A stretch of 64,000 bases of DNA, taken from RGEC01 sp964475595. GTDB lineage: Bacteria; Bacteroidota; Bacteroidia; NS11-12g; UBA955. This document shows, piece after piece, positions 61,526 to 64,000 of this stretch; the first letter of the stretch is position 1; each line of letters starts with the position of its first letter. Both the position numbers and the translations under genes were made by a program. The DNA lies in contig CAYYXG010000011.1 in NCBI GenBank assembly GCA_964475595.1, positions 1-64,000 on the forward strand, given 5' to 3'. Under the pieces are notes generated by a model. The model saw only the letters and a program-made list of their open reading frames with translations. It did no database searches and was not told where the DNA came from.

Positions 61526-62655
61526 TGTTTTACTGCCTCAAAGAAAATGGTTTCATGGGGATCGGGCATCAGGTCAGGATGAAAAATCTGAATAAGGTCT
61601 TTCAGTGCCAGATCAGGGCGCACAACAGCATAGTCCCACCAGGCATTACCACCCTTTGGGTTTTGGGTTTTGGTGGCATTGTAAATTCCCCCGGTTTTAT
61701 AGGCTTCGAAAAGCCCAAGTCGATTGTCTATCTGTATAAGGCAGTCTGCAGTTCTGCAACTGCCCGGGTTTATCCAATAGTCTGCATTTCGGGCTTTTTG
61801 GTAAACTTTTTCAATGTCCAGGGTGATTTTACCTGCCCCTTTTAAATCCTTCCAAAGGTAATCTCCTCCTGCATCGGCAAACATGGCTGCCATATAGCTT
61901 TCACCGGCAGGTACATCCCAGTTTCCGCTGTAAGGTGCATTGCAGAATACGGTCGGTTTTTCAGGGTTTGATTCTTTGATTGCTGCGGCCTGGTTTTCAT
62001 AATGCTCTTTTACCATATTGAAAAATGTTTCCGCTTCAGCCGGTTTGCCCAATAGCCATCCAAACACTTTCAGCCATTCAGCACGAGCCAAAGGGTGGTT
62101 TTCCAGGTAGTTTTGTAAAAAAATAACAGGAATGCCGTTTCGCATTAGCCCATTCCATTCTTCCCGTCCTTTGTTATCAATAAAATAGGTTAAAACCAAA
62201 TCGGGATTGCTTTTTAGCAGCGTCTCCATGTTGATGGTAACACCTTTGCCCGCTTCGGTTACATTACTTTTCGAAAACCATTTTCGGCATTTGGGTCCGG
62301 TGTGGTAGTTTGCGTTATCCGTGCAGCAAATCAGGGTTTCGGTTTGCAATACTTCCATCATGCCGGAGAAAACAGCGGTCATGCAGCCGATTCGGTTGCG
62401 CTTCTTTATAGAAACACAATTTTGGGGTGCATCATTACTGCCCCAATGAATTATTTGCAGCCACTGTGAAGTATCGGATGGGTTTTTTAATGCGATAAAG
62501 GAGTCTTTGCCATTCACCCCCAATAAAAACAGGCGACTGTACTGTGGTGTTTGCCATTGAACGCCTTCCGGCAGGCCATTTTCTGCTTGTTTACTACACG
62601 CAGTAACAATCAGAATTAGCAGCAATATAAAATGGGTTTTTAACGGCAATCTCAC
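61522..62655 (-). CDS. FecB/BtuF-like substrate-binding lipoprotein
   Basis: 377 aa from GTG 62655, which overlaps the esterase TGA (GTGA). The frame is open further upstream but only this start gives a lipoprotein signal (LLILIVTAC, Cys20). The body is the two-lobe periplasmic-binding fold with MTAVFSGMMEVLQ, VTINMETLLKSNPDLVLTYF, and DYLWKDLKGAGKITLDIEKVY. It captures a siderophore, haem or corrinoid for the FecCD-like permease. The ligand cannot be read. Confidence 0.82.
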   Translation of the reverse strand: MRLPLKTHFILLLILIVTACSKQAENGLPEGVQWQTPQYSRLFLLGVNGKDSFIALKNPSDTSQWLQIIHWGSNDAPQNCVSIKKRNRIGCMTAVFSGMMEVLQTETLICCTDNANYHTGPKCRKWFSKSNVTEAGKGVTINMETLLKSNPDLVLTYFIDNKGREEWNGLMRNGIPVIFLQNYLENHPLARAEWLKVFGWLLGKPAEAETFFNMVKEHYENQAAAIKESNPEKPTVFCNAPYSGNWDVPAGESYMAAMFADAGGDYLWKDLKGAGKITLDIEKVYQKARNADYWINPGSCRTADCLIQIDNRLGLFEAYKTGGIYNATKTQNPKGGNAWWDYAVVRPDLALKDLIQIFHPDLMPDPHETIFFEAVKH

Positions 62656-63875
62656 GGATTGCAAAGAAACGAACCTTCGCTTGAATTTGTGCGATAACGA
62701 ATGAGACAAGGTTTGCGTAAAATTTCGGTATGCTGACCTTTCTTTAAATCAAGGCGTTGGAAACTACGGCCGGCCATGTCATAAAATTCCCAAGACCCAT
62801 CCTGTAAAGGCATCAGGTAGGTTTTATTTCCTTCTATTTGCAAAGCATAGGGTTTGGATTGATTCACCTTTGCAACAGATGCATTAGGGCTACAAATGAT
62901 GGCGGAAGCCCAGTTGGCGGTCATGGTGTCCATGAGGGCAGGATTGTCTACATCATGCGCGTTACCGCTTATGATTCGGTTTCGAAGCATCGGTCCGGTA
63001 TAGCCCAATGCTGTCAGTCTACGACTGATGATTGTACTTCCATATAACATGGGCCAGTTATCTGAAATGCCCAGGCCAATTCCATAAAAAGGTTTGTTTA
63101 TACCGGCGGGAACTACAGGGTCGCCCAACTGGTGGTAGTTGAAGACGGCGGGTTTGGCGGTTTCCAGAACCGCGGTATCTGCCACAGCTCCAAAATAATT
63201 GAGGACACCGCGAACGGAAGTATTGTGACCATTCAGGTTCAGTGTTCCTTCTACAGGACCCAGCGAAGGCCTTTTGTAAATGATTCCCTGGTAAACGACG
63301 CTGTTGATGGAATCGCAGGAAGCAGGACGGAACTTATTGTCGTTCACAAAAGCCACATTAAGACTGGTGATGGCCCCGGCACTGAATCCACCGATAAAAA
63401 AGTTGAGGATATCAGCACTATCGGTTTGATTGCGCCCTTTAAGGTACCTCACTGCGCCTTTAATGTCTAGCATTGCCCTGTAGGCAGCCCTTTCCGGCTC
63501 TGCTTTATCGAGGGCGTATGGGTAATTGTCGGGGAATACGGGTCTAAAAAATCCCAGTCTGTAGGAAGCAGTTGCAGCAACATAACCACGTTCGGCAAAA
63601 GATTTGGCCTGATTGGTTACGTCTTTGTAATTGCCTCCGCTGAAACCGCCCCCATGAATAAATAAAACCATAGGCCTCAGAGGGTTGTTGTCACCAAGTG
63701 GTTTGTAAATGTCAATGTATAGCGTGTCAGTTCTGTTTCCAAATCCGGTGGCTGTGCCGTAAACGGTATTTAATTCCTGCCGGATGGCAAATTTTTTCTG
63801 GGTGTAATCACAGGGTTGTGCCTTAATGGCTGCTATGCCCAGAAAGTAAAAAATAATCGTATATAAAAGACGCAT
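62652..63875 (-). CDS. Secreted alpha/beta-hydrolase (carboxylesterase-like)
   Basis: 407 aa. A signal peptide (ends IKAQ) is followed by an alpha/beta-hydrolase of the BD-FAE/hormone-sensitive-lipase type. The oxyanion hole is HGGGF (74-78) and the nucleophile is Ser164 in GGFSAGA. A plausible His is in GNAHDV near 318. The last ~60 residues (YDMAGRSFQRLDLKKG) look like a decayed sorting-type domain, lacking the usual closing strand. It heads an operon with the FecB-like and FecCD-like genes, which suggests hydrolysis of an ester-linked ligand such as a siderophore, by inference. Confidence 0.8.
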   Translation of the reverse strand: MRLLYTIIFYFLGIAAIKAQPCDYTQKKFAIRQELNTVYGTATGFGNRTDTLYIDIYKPLGDNNPLRPMVLFIHGGGFSGGNYKDVTNQAKSFAERGYVAATASYRLGFFRPVFPDNYPYALDKAEPERAAYRAMLDIKGAVRYLKGRNQTDSADILNFFIGGFSAGAITSLNVAFVNDNKFRPASCDSINSVVYQGIIYKRPSLGPVEGTLNLNGHNTSVRGVLNYFGAVADTAVLETAKPAVFNYHQLGDPVVPAGINKPFYGIGLGISDNWPMLYGSTIISRRLTALGYTGPMLRNRIISGNAHDVDNPALMDTMTANWASAIICSPNASVAKVNQSKPYALQIEGNKTYLMPLQDGSWEFYDMAGRSFQRLDLKKGQHTEILRKPCLIRYRTNSSEGSFLCNP

Positions 63876-63940
63876 ATTGCGAATGTAATAAAAAAATGGA
63901 CATGGTATAAAAAAATGTTTTTAAGCCCGGCTGCTCTGGT

Positions 63941-63948
63941 TATCTTTG
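63941..63948 (+). promoter_or_regulatory. -7 box TATCTTTG of the gene at the window end
   Basis: An exact TAnnTTTG, with TTTT at 63918-63921 and a 19-base spacer. It ends six bases before the ATG at 63955. Confidence 0.6.
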
Positions 63949-63954
63949 TGAAAT

Positions 63955-64000
63955 ATGCTGTTGAAAGTATTCAAGTATCGCTACATATTGCTTTTTGCAT
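63955..64000 (+). CDS. Start of an unidentified gene (cut by the window end)
   Basis: ATG 63955 opens a frame MLLKVFKYRYILLFA that runs off the end. The basic start followed by a hydrophobic stretch looks like a signal peptide or membrane anchor. The promoter directly upstream supports a real start. Fifteen residues are too few to name it. Confidence 0.55.
   Translation, partial: MLLKVFKYRYILLFA

Noticed and set aside
1..64000. CRISPR arrays, tRNAs, insertion sequences or prophage
   Set aside because: No regularly spaced repeats, tRNA-like cloverleaf, transposase, integrase or phage structural genes were recognised by eye.

Overview
The window reads as a scaffolded draft chromosome of an aerobic, carotenoid-forming member of the Bacteroidota. 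The Chitinophagia/Saprospiria side of the phylum is a guess. The signs are type IX secretion (T9SS) C-terminal sorting domains on at least six proteins, the phylum-specific promoter box TAnnTTTG in front of many genes, general lack of Shine-Dalgarno sequences, paired OmpH/Skp chaperones ahead of murI, a HmuY/TonB-receptor heme locus, and a saproxanthin/myxol-type carotenoid gene set. A 100-N gap at 51779-51878 shows that it is an assembly scaffold. No tRNA, rRNA, CRISPR array, transposase or prophage gene was seen. Coding is very dense: no gene-free stretch exceeds 300 bases, and many neighbours overlap by 1-22 bases.

Layout. 1-586: end of the rpsF-rpsR-rplI type operon (bS18, bL9). 701-5696: an RND/MMPL exporter, a LuxE-like acyl-protein synthetase overlapping head-to-head with a lipoprotein, and two OmpH/Skp chaperones. 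5780-15247: murI-uvrC-pabB forward; an OmpR-type regulator, a TlpA-like lipoprotein, truB, a T9SS cargo protein and murB reverse. 15424-18176: crtZ-crtI-crtB. 18183-23310: radA, a NifU-like Fe-S carrier, a long-chain acyl-CoA synthetase and a WecA/WbpL-like transferase. 23299-25375: cruF-crtD, the second carotenoid block. 25548-32895: a low-complexity lipoprotein, a sorting-domain-only mini-protein, an acetyltransferase, a rhomboid protease, a nucleoside symporter, dsbD-gmhA, and a LysM glucosaminidase.

33026-45639 is the standout: three tandem giant secreted paralogues (1356, 1426 and 1341 aa) built from GEVED, PKD, CUB-like and DUF5011-like modules with T9SS sorting domains. Each has its own terminator. 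The middle copy carries one extra 79-residue module and looks mosaic between its two neighbours. The last 231 bp of copies 1 and 2 are almost identical, which points to gene conversion.

45754-49836: lysC, fbp, recO and a TolB-like propeller. 49897-54670: a heme-acquisition operon consisting of a T9SS-secreted HmuY-like protein, a TonB-dependent receptor and a HmuY-like lipoprotein. The receptor is split only by an assembly artefact. 54862-60579: an HscA-type Hsp70, an outer-membrane barrel, mtaB, lgt and a DUF4294 protein. 60581-63875: a secreted esterase, a FecB/BtuF-like binding lipoprotein and a FecCD-like permease, without an ATPase gene. A new gene begins at 63955.

Two cross-window patterns matter. 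First, exact or near TAnnTTTG boxes sit only 5-10 bases before the start codon of about a dozen genes, which suggests leaderless or near-leaderless mRNAs. Second, the best Shine-Dalgarno sequence in the window lies between bS18 and bL9, although ribosomes of this phylum are known to hide their anti-Shine-Dalgarno sequence using bS18, bS6 and bS21.
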